Shown here piece by piece: positions 58,004-64,000 of a stretch of DNA of 64,000 bases. The position numbers and the translations under genes were made by a program. Origin of the DNA: RUG563 sp045589355 (lineage in GTDB: Bacteria > Bacillota > Clostridia > Christensenellales > Aristaeellaceae); the NCBI GenBank assembly GCA_045589355.1, contig JAZNOW010000011.1:67977-131976 (forward strand), written 5' to 3'. How positions within the stretch are numbered: position 1 is the first letter of the stretch; every line of letters begins with the position of its first letter. The notes under the pieces were generated by a model. It worked only from the letters and a program-made list of their open reading frames with translations. It did not search any database and had not been told where the DNA came from.

Positions 58004-58663
58004 ATGTCCAATGTGCAACTGAAAACCTATGAACTGATCGACCGGATGAATCTGATCCTGCGCAATGCCCGCGTGATTCCCCTGACCGGTAAGGTGATGG
58101 TGGAAAAGGAAGAGATGGAAGGACTGCTGCGTCAGCTGGAAAGCAGCATTCCCAACGATCTGCAGCAGGCAAGGGACGTGCTGCAGGATGTGAAGAAGCT
58201 GATCAATGACAGCAAAGAACAGGCGGAAGCCACCGTCAACCAGGCCAACCAGCAGGCCCAGAATACCGTCAACCAGGCCAATGAACAGGCCCAGAACACG
58301 GTGAACCAGGCCAATCAGCAGGCCACCAACACCGTCAACCTTGCCAACCAGCAGGCCCAGGATATGACCCGTACCGCCAGCGAGCAGGCAAATGCCATGG
58401 TGGCCGATGCCCAGGCCCGTGCCCAGGCCATGATCGCCGATGCGCAGGCCCAGGCAAACAACCTGGTGGCGGAAAGCGAAATTGTGGCCCGTGCTCAGGC
58501 CCAGGCCCAGGAAATGCTGGAAACCGCCCATCGGGAATGCGAAGATTATTCCATGCGGGTGCATGCCAGCGTGACCCAGATGGTGGAACAGGCGGATATG
58601 GCCCTGGCCCAGCAGCTGGACGGCCTGCGCGCATTGCATCAGGAGATCAACATGCCCCGGTGA
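58004..58663 (+). CDS. Coiled-coil protein with 11-residue repeats
   Basis: 219 residues from ATG 58004 behind GGAGGAAAAAGG. It has an N-terminal part (1-70) with PLTGKVMVEKEEME, seen in clostridial proteins encoded after coaD. From residue 77 it has at least eight 11-residue units, such as TVNQANQQAQN x3, TVNLANQQAQD, MVADAQARAQA, MIADAQAQANN. This is a right-handed (hendecad) coiled coil as in LEA, apolipoprotein or some DivIVA-like proteins. Function unknown; a membrane or envelope scaffold is a guess. Confidence 0.82.
   Translation: MSNVQLKTYELIDRMNLILRNARVIPLTGKVMVEKEEMEGLLRQLESSIPNDLQQARDVLQDVKKLINDSKEQAEATVNQANQQAQNTVNQANEQAQNTVNQANQQATNTVNLANQQAQDMTRTASEQANAMVADAQARAQAMIADAQAQANNLVAESEIVARAQAQAQEMLETAHRECEDYSMRVHASVTQMVEQADMALAQQLDGLRALHQEINMPR
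58232..58363 (+). repeat. Four tandem 33-bp units in the coiled-coil gene
   Basis: Residues 77-120 consist of four copies of an 11-residue unit; the DNA units differ by third-base and few replacement changes, so the repeat is old enough to have drifted but could still vary in copy number by slippage. Confidence 0.85.
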
Positions 58664-58708
58664 TTGGAAAAAATGATAGAAAAATGTGTAAGAAAAAGCG
58701 AAAAAAGC

Positions 58709-58737
58709 TTGACACAAGGCCGGGTTATAGCTATACT
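58709..58737 (+). promoter_or_regulatory. Promoter of rpmH
   Basis: TTGACA (58709-58714) and TATACT (58732-58737), 17 bases apart, with a leader of about 85 bases. Confidence 0.85.
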
Positions 58738-58827
58738 ATAATGGCTGTCTTGTGGTGATTTTCTATCACATGCCTGCGATAAAACAAATGCCCAAAGGCA
58801 TTTTGCATTAGAAGGAGTTGTGTCACT

Positions 58828-58962
58828 ATGAAACGCACTTATCAGCCGAAGAAACGCCAGCGCAACAAGGTTCATGGTTTCCGTGCCCGCATGAGCACCA
58901 AGAACGGCCGTCGTGTCCTGTCCCGTCGCCGTAACCGTGGCCGTAAGGAACTGACTGTCTGA
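58828..58962 (+). CDS. rpmH: 50S ribosomal protein L34
   Basis: 44 residues, ATG 58828 with GAAGGAG upstream. MKRTYQPKKRQRNKVHGF and GRRVLSRRRNRGRKELTV are diagnostic. It is the first gene of the conserved rpmH-rnpA-yidD-yidC-jag order. dnaA, common upstream, is replaced by coaD and the coiled-coil gene. Confidence 0.99.
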   Translation: MKRTYQPKKRQRNKVHGFRARMSTKNGRRVLSRRRNRGRKELTV

Positions 58963-59003
58963 TTTTCTTCAGACGGTCTCCATCCTTTTCTTGCATGGCT
59001 TAG

Positions 59004-59048
59004 CCCGCTCCGACGCTTGCCACAGGTGCAATTCGTGGAGCGGGTTTT
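59004..59048 (+). promoter_or_regulatory. Hairpin between rpmH and rnpA
   Basis: CCCGCTCC (59004-59011) pairs with GGAGCGGG (59037-59044), followed by TTTT. The loop is 25 bases. It may act as partial terminator to lower rnpA relative to rpmH, or as a processing site. Confidence 0.6.
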
Positions 59049-59081
59049 GCTGTTGTAAGAATAATTCACCCGGAGGATGAA

Positions 59082-59420
59082 ATGGAACAGCAATACCGTC
59101 TGCGCAAAAACGGTCAGTTCCGATATGTTTACCGCAAGGGAAAGGGCGGCGCCTGCAGGGAGCTGGCCCTTGGCTTTGTGAAAGGCCCGAAGATGCTGGT
59201 GGGCTTTGCGGTGAGCAAAAAAATCGGCAATGCTGTCACCAGAAACCTCACCAAACGCAGGCTTCGGGAAGCATTCCGCAGGGAACTGCCCAAGCTGAAA
59301 AAGGGCATGTATGTGATTACTGCCCGGGAGATGGCGTCGGAAGCGGACTTTGCCCGCCTGAGCGCCTCTTTGTGCTATTTGCTGAGAAAGCAAAACCTGT
59401 ACAGGGAAGAGCAGAAATGA
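59082..59420 (+). CDS. rnpA: Ribonuclease P protein component
   Basis: 112 residues, ATG 59082 behind CGGAGGATG. VGFAVSKKIGNAVTRNLTKR (about residues 45-64) is the conserved RNR region that binds RNase P RNA. It helps mature tRNA 5' ends. Its stop overlaps yidD (ATGA). Confidence 0.97.
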   Translation: MEQQYRLRKNGQFRYVYRKGKGGACRELALGFVKGPKMLVGFAVSKKIGNAVTRNLTKRRLREAFRRELPKLKKGMYVITAREMASEADFARLSASLCYLLRKQNLYREEQK

Positions 59421-59668
59421 AAAAGCTGCTGATAAGCCTTTTAAAGTGGTATAAGCGCAACATCAGTCCATACTTCGGGGCTGCTTGTAAGTATGTGCCC
59501 ACCTGTTCCGAATACGCAATGGAAGCGATCGAAACACACGGGGTCATCCATGGCTGCTGGCTCACTTTCAAAAGGCTGCTTCGCTGTAATCCCTTCTCCA
59601 AAGGCGGGTACGACCCTGTGCCAAAGCCGCCCAGTACATCAAACAGGAAGGACGACGAAAAGCCTTGA
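59417..59668 (+). CDS. yidD: Membrane insertion efficiency factor YidD
   Basis: 83 residues from ATG 59417. KRNISPYFGAACKYVPTCSE and RLLRCNPFSKGGYDPVP are the family signature, with three conserved Cys. It is a small amphipathic protein helping YidC. It overlaps rnpA and yidC by four bases each. Confidence 0.96.
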   Translation: MKKLLISLLKWYKRNISPYFGAACKYVPTCSEYAMEAIETHGVIHGCWLTFKRLLRCNPFSKGGYDPVPKPPSTSNRKDDEKP

Positions 59669-60708
59669 ACGCAATTTCAGAATTTCTTTACAGCATTCTG
59701 GCCGGCATCAACGGCCTGGTGAATAATTATGGCGTGTCCATTATTATTTTCACGTTCCTCATGCGTATGATCTGCATGCCGTTCGACTACAAAAGCCGTG
59801 TGGGTATGCGGAAAATGTCCCTGATTCAGCCCAAGCTGAACGAAATTCAGCGCAAATATGCCAACGACAAAACCAAAATGCAGCAGAAGCAGGCCGAACT
59901 GATGAAAAAGGAAGGCTATAACCCCATGAGCGGCTGCCTGCCCATGCTGCTTACCTGGCCGCTGATGATCGCCATGTTCTCCGCCATGCGCCTGATTGCA
60001 AACGAGCAGCTGGTGATGCAGACGTTCCGTTTCCTGGCCGGCGAAGAAAACCCCATCCACCCCAACGAAGCATTTCTGTGGGTGCAGAACATCTGGATGA
60101 CGGACTCTCCTTTTAACGCTGCCGTGCCCAACCTGAATGCACTGAAAATGGTGCCCCGGGATGCATGGGTGAAGGCATACGAAATGGTGCAGCAGGATGG
60201 CGAACTGTTTGCCGCCCTGCAGGCTGCACTGACCAACAACGGCCTGGTGCTGGATTTCTCCACCGATGCAGCCATGTCCACCACGCTTACCAACCTGATG
60301 ACGGTGCTGGGCGGCAATGAAGCCTACGTCGCCGCTTCCAAAGTGGTGCCCGGCTGGGCCAACCTGAACCTGCTGATCTTTGGTTCCATCAGCGTGTTCC
60401 AGCAGCCCAACGGCTTCCTGATCCTGCCGGTACTGGCCGGTGTGACCCAGGTGGTTCAGACCCAGTTTATGAACAAGCAGCAGCCCCAGCAGCCTGCTCA
60501 GGAAGGCAAGGGCTCCGGCAACTTCATGAAGTGGTTCTTCCCGCTGCTGTCCGTGTACTTCTGCTTGTCTTCCAATGCCGGTTTTGCCCTGTACTGGGTG
60601 GTGAGCAGCCTTGTGTCTTCCGCGCAGAGCATTGTGATCAACAAGATTCTTGAAAAGAAAGACGGCGAAAAAGCCAAAAAGGTTGCCGGAGAGGGGACTG
60701 TGAAATAA
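59665..60708 (+). CDS. yidC: Membrane protein insertase YidC/Oxa1
   Basis: 347 residues from TTG 59665, which overlaps the yidD stop; the ribosome site is poor, so coupling is likely. TM1 is at about residues 18-36 with no lipobox. MRMICMPFDYKSRVGMRKM contains the Arg of the hydrophilic groove (about 47). The segment from about residue 120 to 230, between helices, is long and carries LVMQTFRFL and NLNLLIFG. It is larger than the usual Bacillus SpoIIIJ (about 260). The end is Lys-rich. Confidence 0.93.
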   Translation: MNAISEFLYSILAGINGLVNNYGVSIIIFTFLMRMICMPFDYKSRVGMRKMSLIQPKLNEIQRKYANDKTKMQQKQAELMKKEGYNPMSGCLPMLLTWPLMIAMFSAMRLIANEQLVMQTFRFLAGEENPIHPNEAFLWVQNIWMTDSPFNAAVPNLNALKMVPRDAWVKAYEMVQQDGELFAALQAALTNNGLVLDFSTDAAMSTTLTNLMTVLGGNEAYVAASKVVPGWANLNLLIFGSISVFQQPNGFLILPVLAGVTQVVQTQFMNKQQPQQPAQEGKGSGNFMKWFFPLLSVYFCLSSNAGFALYWVVSSLVSSAQSIVINKILEKKDGEKAKKVAGEGTVK

Positions 60709-61661
60709 TGAAAACGTATGAATTTACCGCCCGCACCACCGAAGAAGCCATTTCTTCCGGTCTGGAACAGCTGGGCCTTTCCATCAGCGATGTGGTTGTG
60801 GACGTGATCGAAGAAGGCAGCAAGGGCCTGTTTGGCCTGTTTGGCAGCCGTCCTGCCAAGATCCGCCTGACGGTAAAGGAAGAAGAATCTTCCAGCGAAG
60901 TGCATGATCTGTTCAACGGCATGCTGGAAGAAAAGCATGAAAAGAAAGCCGCCAAGGCCGCTGAATACGATAAGAAAGCTGCCAAAGCAGATGCCAAGGC
61001 TGCTGAGTACGATAAGAAAGCTGCCAAGGCTGAAAAGAAAGAAGCTGCTCCTAAAGCTGAAAAGACCGAGAAAACCGAAAAGCAGGAAAAGACTGAAAAG
61101 CCTGCACGCAAGCCTCGGGAAGCTAAGAAGCCTGTGGAAGAAAAGCCCGTAGAAAAGAAGGAAATCGTTCCTGCCGAACAGGCGGACCGCAATACCCCCG
61201 CCGGCAAGGCTCAGGAATTCCTTCAGGAACTGACCAAGCTGATGAACGTGCCCGTGTCCGTGGCCGTCAGCACCGATGAAGAAGGCAATGTGCACGTGAA
61301 CATGGAAGGCGATACCCTGGGCATCCTCATCGGCCGCCGTGGCGAAACCCTGGATGCGCTGCAGTACCTGACCAGCTTGCAGGTGAACAAGGGCAAGAAT
61401 GATTATACCCGCGTGACCCTGGATACCGAAAACTATCGCGCAAAGCGGGAAGAAGCCCTGATCCGCCTGGCCAACCGCATGGCCAACCGCTGCCAGAAGA
61501 CCGGCCGTAAGGTGAGCATGGAACCCATGAACCCTTATGAACGCCGTATTCTCCACAGTGCACTGCAGGATCATCCCGCTGTGACTACCCATTCCGAAGG
61601 GGATGAACCCAACCGTCACGTGGTGATCACCCTGAAGAAGGAAAACAAAAAAGAACAATAA
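60708..61661 (+). CDS. jag: RNA-binding protein Jag (KhpB)
   Basis: 317 residues, ATG 60708 sharing one base with the yidC stop (TAATG). Jag_N domain (about 1-60, EEGSKGLFGLFGSRPAKIRL), a long Lys/Glu/Ala linker (about 65-165) with a repeated AAEYDKKAAKA unit, a KH domain (GILIGRRGETLDALQYL, about 205) and an R3H domain (MNPYERRILHSAL, about 280). KhpB binds many RNAs and affects cell shape in Gram-positives. Confidence 0.95.
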   Translation: MKTYEFTARTTEEAISSGLEQLGLSISDVVVDVIEEGSKGLFGLFGSRPAKIRLTVKEEESSSEVHDLFNGMLEEKHEKKAAKAAEYDKKAAKADAKAAEYDKKAAKAEKKEAAPKAEKTEKTEKQEKTEKPARKPREAKKPVEEKPVEKKEIVPAEQADRNTPAGKAQEFLQELTKLMNVPVSVAVSTDEEGNVHVNMEGDTLGILIGRRGETLDALQYLTSLQVNKGKNDYTRVTLDTENYRAKREEALIRLANRMANRCQKTGRKVSMEPMNPYERRILHSALQDHPAVTTHSEGDEPNRHVVITLKKENKKEQ

Positions 61662-61668
61662 CATGTAT

Positions 61669-61692
61669 GCCCGTTCAGTAACATGAACGGGC
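61669..61692 (+). terminator. Hairpin after jag
   Basis: GCCCGTTCA (61669-61677) with TGAACGGGC (61684-61692), followed by TTCATCTTTG. A weak terminator with a short T-rich tract. Confidence 0.65.
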
Positions 61693-61715
61693 TTCATCTT
61701 TGGGAGAACAGGCAG

Positions 61716-62594
61716 ATGAAAAAGAAGAGTATAAAAGTGGCATTGGTCGTTCTTTTGTGCGTAGCTTTGTGTCTGAGCATTGCCCAGAATGTTTATTATG
61801 CGTTCTGGGGGCTTGACAGCTATTTGCAGTCTACGGATGAGATCTACATCATGGAAGCAGGTATTCTGACGGCACACGAAAAATTCATGCCGGGAGAAAA
61901 AATTGCATTTTCTTATGACATGGAGCATGAAGAATACCCCTTGCTGAAAGAAACCTATGGGCTGGAAAAACAGGCCGGGGAAGGCAGTGAATGGCAGAAA
62001 GCAGCACGATTGATGGATGCCTATGCCGGAAGGCTGACCCACAAAAGCAATTATGACAATCATGTGCCCATGAACGCCATGGATTTGCTGGAGTACAGCC
62101 TGGATAACAAGGAGCAGGGCATCAACTGCCGTGCAAAGGCACAGATTTTGAACGAGATGTGCCTGTCCCTTGGCATGTACGCAAGAAAGGTATGGATCAT
62201 GCCCCTTTCGCCCTACGATCATGATTGTCATGTAGTGAATGAAGTGTGGGACAGCAGCCTGAACAAATGGGTAATGCTGGACATTACGAACAATCAGTAT
62301 TGGGTGGATGAAAACGGGATTCCCTTGTCCGTGCTGGAAATTCGGCAGAAAGGGGCGGAGCAAGCCTTCTGTACGCCAGTTTGCCCCGGAGATGATACGA
62401 AGGATCTCAAGAAACTGCAGGAAAAATATATAGGCAATTTCGTTTACATCATGAAGAACATGGTGTATACGGAATATTGCGCGGCTTATGGCGTGGATGA
62501 AACAAAGCCGTTCTACCTCCTGTTCCCGGAAAATCTGGAATCGGAATATGAACATATCATTGACTTAACATCTGTCAATTGTGCACCCTATTAA
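61716..62594 (+). CDS. Transglutaminase-like membrane-anchored protein
   Basis: 292 residues from ATG 61716 with GGGAGAAC upstream. N-terminal anchor or signal (residues 5-27, IKVALVVLLCVALCLSIAQN). The transglutaminase-like core has GINCRAKAQILNEM (Cys about 147), DHDCHVVNEVWD (His about 177) and LDITNNQYWVDENG (Asp about 192), the Cys-His-Asp triad. Such domains are proteases or cross-linkers. It follows jag and is terminated at once; a role is not known. Confidence 0.8.
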   Translation: MKKKSIKVALVVLLCVALCLSIAQNVYYAFWGLDSYLQSTDEIYIMEAGILTAHEKFMPGEKIAFSYDMEHEEYPLLKETYGLEKQAGEGSEWQKAARLMDAYAGRLTHKSNYDNHVPMNAMDLLEYSLDNKEQGINCRAKAQILNEMCLSLGMYARKVWIMPLSPYDHDCHVVNEVWDSSLNKWVMLDITNNQYWVDENGIPLSVLEIRQKGAEQAFCTPVCPGDDTKDLKKLQEKYIGNFVYIMKNMVYTEYCAAYGVDETKPFYLLFPENLESEYEHIIDLTSVNCAPY

Positions 62595-62600
62595 GAAAAC

Positions 62601-62628
62601 AGCCTGCAAATATGCAGGCTGCTTTTTA
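62601..62628 (+). terminator. Terminator of the transglutaminase-like gene
   Basis: AGCCTGCA (62601-62608) with TGCAGGCT (62613-62620), then GCTTTTT. The converging TIGR04076 gene ends in the same T-run. Confidence 0.88.
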
Positions 62629-62976
62629 TTCCTGATAATGACTGTTCAGGTGGAAATTATCGTCATTTTGTTTTTGAGATGTAAGGCGATATTTCACCAC
62701 GCCGTCGGGACACAGAAATTCTTTGGAGGTGGGGGAGTCTCCGCCCAGATTCAGAAGGCTTCCGCCGCCGCGGACAGCTTCCATTATGGGAAAAAGAATC
62801 ATCATGGTTTTGCTGCAAATACCCTGGCCGCAGCTGCTCACCGGGCAGCCGTAACCGCAGGTGAACACGTCGCCCACCTGTTCTCCGTTGCGGCAGTGGT
62901 GTTCTGTGATGTTATTATGGGAAACGGCAATTACTTCCACCTGAAAGCTGTATTGTTCGTCATACCATTTGTTCAT
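62626..62976 (-). CDS. TIGR04076 family protein
   Basis: 116 residues from ATG 62976, eight bases after GGAGG; a longer frame to 63036 is inside the upstream gene. Small Cys-rich domain: VEVIAVSHN start, GEQVGDVF (about residue 30), five Cys in TCGYGCPVSSCGQGICSKT, LFPIMEAVRGGG and CPDGVV. Function unknown; the Cys may bind metal. It overlaps the nucleotidyltransferase end by 17 bases, so the two are coupled. Confidence 0.8.
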   Translation of the reverse strand: MNKWYDEQYSFQVEVIAVSHNNITEHHCRNGEQVGDVFTCGYGCPVSSCGQGICSKTMMILFPIMEAVRGGGSLLNLGGDSPTSKEFLCPDGVVKYRLTSQKQNDDNFHLNSHYQE

Positions 62977-63739
62977 TTGTTTGTTCCTCCAATTCTTTTT
63001 CCAGTACATCGGCAAATTTCTGAACAGAAGGGCCAAGGGTTTTCAGCCAATCGTGTGTATCGGGGCTTTTCAGCGCTTCTGACGGGTTTTTCCGAACGAT
63101 AAGGGTTCGTTCCATCTGATCGGGTTCCGGGCACAGATGCTGCTGCAAAGCCCATTTGCCGGCTTCTGTTTTACGAATGATGGTTTTGTTGCGCAAAGTA
63201 TAGAGGCATCGTGCGATATCCAACAGCCATCCACAGGAATACAGGCTGCCGTCTGTTTCTTTGGCATAGGTGCGGATGGTGTGCAGGTGGAAGCGAATGC
63301 CGTCAACGAGGTCGACATATGTGGGGCAGGGAAGCAGGGGGCGGATATCTTCGCCCAGGAGAAGTTTGCCGTTTTTATGCAGAGAAAGCAGGGAAAAGGG
63401 ATCCATCTGCCACTGCGTGGTGATGCGCTGGCCGGAGGTGCCGTAATACAAAACCCGGGTGTAGCGGCCGGACAGGAATTCGTCAAGGCACACGATCACC
63501 CCTTCCAGCAGGCGGAAACGGCTGTCCTGATGGGCATCGCAAAGGGCCTGCCGCATGAGCAGAAGGAAGTTTGCCTGTTCCTTTGTGGGCGGCGTTTTTG
63601 TGAAGCAGATAAAATCGATATCACTCCAGCCGGGCTGATAATCATCGGCGGCGCAGGAGCCGTACAGATAGACGGAAAGGGGATTATCAGGCATTAGGCG
63701 GGACAGGGTATGGGTGAGGGTAGAGAAGATCTTTTCCAT
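62960..63739 (-). CDS. Nucleotidyltransferase (aminoglycoside adenylyltransferase-like)
   Basis: 259 residues from ATG 63739, with AAAAGGAG eight bases upstream. A longer frame to the right edge begins in the antisense strand of the tRNA and is spurious. Pol-beta type site YLYGSCAADDYQPGWSDIDF (about residues 23-42) with the two Asp. The C-terminal ~140 residues resemble the helical DUF4111 part of AadA enzymes. It may modify a small molecule, but aminoglycoside resistance is not shown. Confidence 0.85.
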   Translation of the reverse strand: MEKIFSTLTHTLSRLMPDNPLSVYLYGSCAADDYQPGWSDIDFICFTKTPPTKEQANFLLLMRQALCDAHQDSRFRLLEGVIVCLDEFLSGRYTRVLYYGTSGQRITTQWQMDPFSLLSLHKNGKLLLGEDIRPLLPCPTYVDLVDGIRFHLHTIRTYAKETDGSLYSCGWLLDIARCLYTLRNKTIIRKTEAGKWALQQHLCPEPDQMERTLIVRKNPSEALKSPDTHDWLKTLGPSVQKFADVLEKELEEQTNEQMV

Positions 63740-63768
63740 AAACGAGGCTCCTTTTCGGTTCTGACCAC

Positions 63769-63797
63769 ATTGTATCACAGGATATTGGAAATGGAAA
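63769..63797 (-). promoter_or_regulatory. Promoter of the nucleotidyltransferase gene
   Basis: Minus strand TTTCCA (63797-63792) and TACAAT (63774-63769), 17 bases apart. The start site would be about 25 bases before the ATG. Confidence 0.6.
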
Positions 63798-63842
63798 GAA
63801 AGAGGATGGCTGAAAAAAAGCGAAGAAATTGCAGATTGGGGA

Positions 63843-63871
63843 TTGACAACCGCCAGGAAAAATGCTATTCT
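63843..63871 (+). promoter_or_regulatory. Promoter of tRNA-Ser
   Basis: TTGACA (63843-63848) and TATTCT (63866-63871), 17 bases apart, about 40 bases before the mature tRNA. Confidence 0.8.
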
Positions 63872-63910
63872 ATATGAGCGCTTCCGGCAAGGCCGCCAAA
63901 CGCTATGCGC

Positions 63911-63999
63911 GGAGGGATGGCCGAGTGGTTGAAGGCGCTGGTCTTGAAAACCAGTGATGTCGAAAGGCACCGGGGGTTCGAATCCCTTTCCCTCCGCCA
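63911..63999 (+). tRNA. tRNA-Ser(UGA)
   Basis: Acceptor GGAGGGA pairs with TCCCTCC (63989-63995), discriminator G, encoded CCA at 63997-63999. Anticodon stem CTGGT/ACCAG around loop CTTGAAA; anticodon TGA at 63945-63947 reads UCA. GTTCGAATC is the T-loop region. The long variable arm is typical of tRNA-Ser. Confidence 0.98.
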
Positions 64000-64000
64000 T

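Noticed and set aside
60958..61035. Repeat of AAEYDKKAAKA in jag considered as a mobile or CRISPR-like repeat
   Set aside because: It is a low-complexity linker duplication within a coding region.
62960..64000. Longer nucleotidyltransferase frame starting MAEGKGFEP at the right edge
   Set aside because: Its first ~90 residues are the antisense of tRNA-Ser and its promoter, a well-known annotation artefact. The ribosome site supports ATG 63739.
1..64000. CRISPR array, phage, IS element or rRNA operon
   Set aside because: None seen on either strand: no regular spaced repeats, transposase, integrase or rRNA sequence.

Overview
The window is a dense stretch of a Gram-positive, probably anaerobic bacterial chromosome. 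Translated genes, gene order and signals all fit the Clostridia: near-consensus sigma-A promoters with 16-18 bp spacing, GGAGG ribosome sites with frequent TTG/GTG starts, a c-di-AMP receptor next to holB and ricT, a T-box leader, an electron-bifurcating type [FeFe] hydrogenase, and a miaB-mutS-mutL-miaA DNA/RNA maintenance cluster. G+C is moderately high and GAA strongly outnumbers GAG. No phage, insertion sequence or CRISPR array was seen. The species cannot be named from the sequence; a gut-type clostridium with some plant-polysaccharide enzymes is an inference.

Layout. 1-1875: end of an unrecognised gene, a small membrane protein and a PIG-V-like glycosyltransferase. 1878-4798: tsaE-tsaB-rimI (t6A synthesis without tsaD) and an ArsB/NhaD-type permease. 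4842-9526: rpsB-tsf, pyrH, then darA-holB-ricT. 9573-13364 (minus): epimerase, orphan trpB behind a T-box, and a methyltransferase behind a leader peptide plus terminator. 13374-25676 (minus): a long operon transcribed TIGR03960 radical SAM - DUF2344 - RNase G - miaB - ylbF - mutS - mutL - miaA - a methionine gamma-lyase-like PLP enzyme. 25837-33906: Rrf2/IscR-type regulator, cysteine desulfurase, IscU, HflX, three tandem M15 carboxypeptidases, a DEDD exonuclease-like protein and a TPR protein.

34148-43546: AraC regulator, GH105-type hydrolase, MFS transporter, ZIP metal transporter, alanyl-tRNA editing protein, GH43, ABC-F and secG. 43601-50284: MATE transporter and the hydrogenase operon (NuoE-like, a GHKL ATPase, a 2Fe-2S protein, NuoF-like, HydA). 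50488-57972: AGE-family epimerase, second MATE, inositol-monophosphatase family, TtcA-like thiolase, alanine racemase, a membrane protein, rsmD, coaD. 58004-62594: an 11-residue-repeat coiled-coil protein, rpmH-rnpA-yidD-yidC-jag and a transglutaminase-like membrane-anchored protein. 62626-63999: TIGR04076 protein, nucleotidyltransferase and tRNA-Ser(UGA).

The most unusual signal is at 13153-13364: a strong promoter, an excellent ribosome site, a 29-codon aromatic/basic peptide ORF, a hairpin across its last codons and then a strong terminator, all ahead of a SAM methyltransferase. This has the architecture of translation-controlled attenuation. Other points worth following are a JAMM-like His/Ser/Asp motif in the N-terminal domain of HflX, the Cys/His tail on the YlbF protein (RicT is also present), the orphan T-box trpB, the GHKL ATPase in the hydrogenase operon, and an unassigned long hairpin ahead of the ZIP gene. 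Large open frames antisense to mutS, mutL, rpsB-tsf-pyrH and others are codon-bias shadows and were left out.
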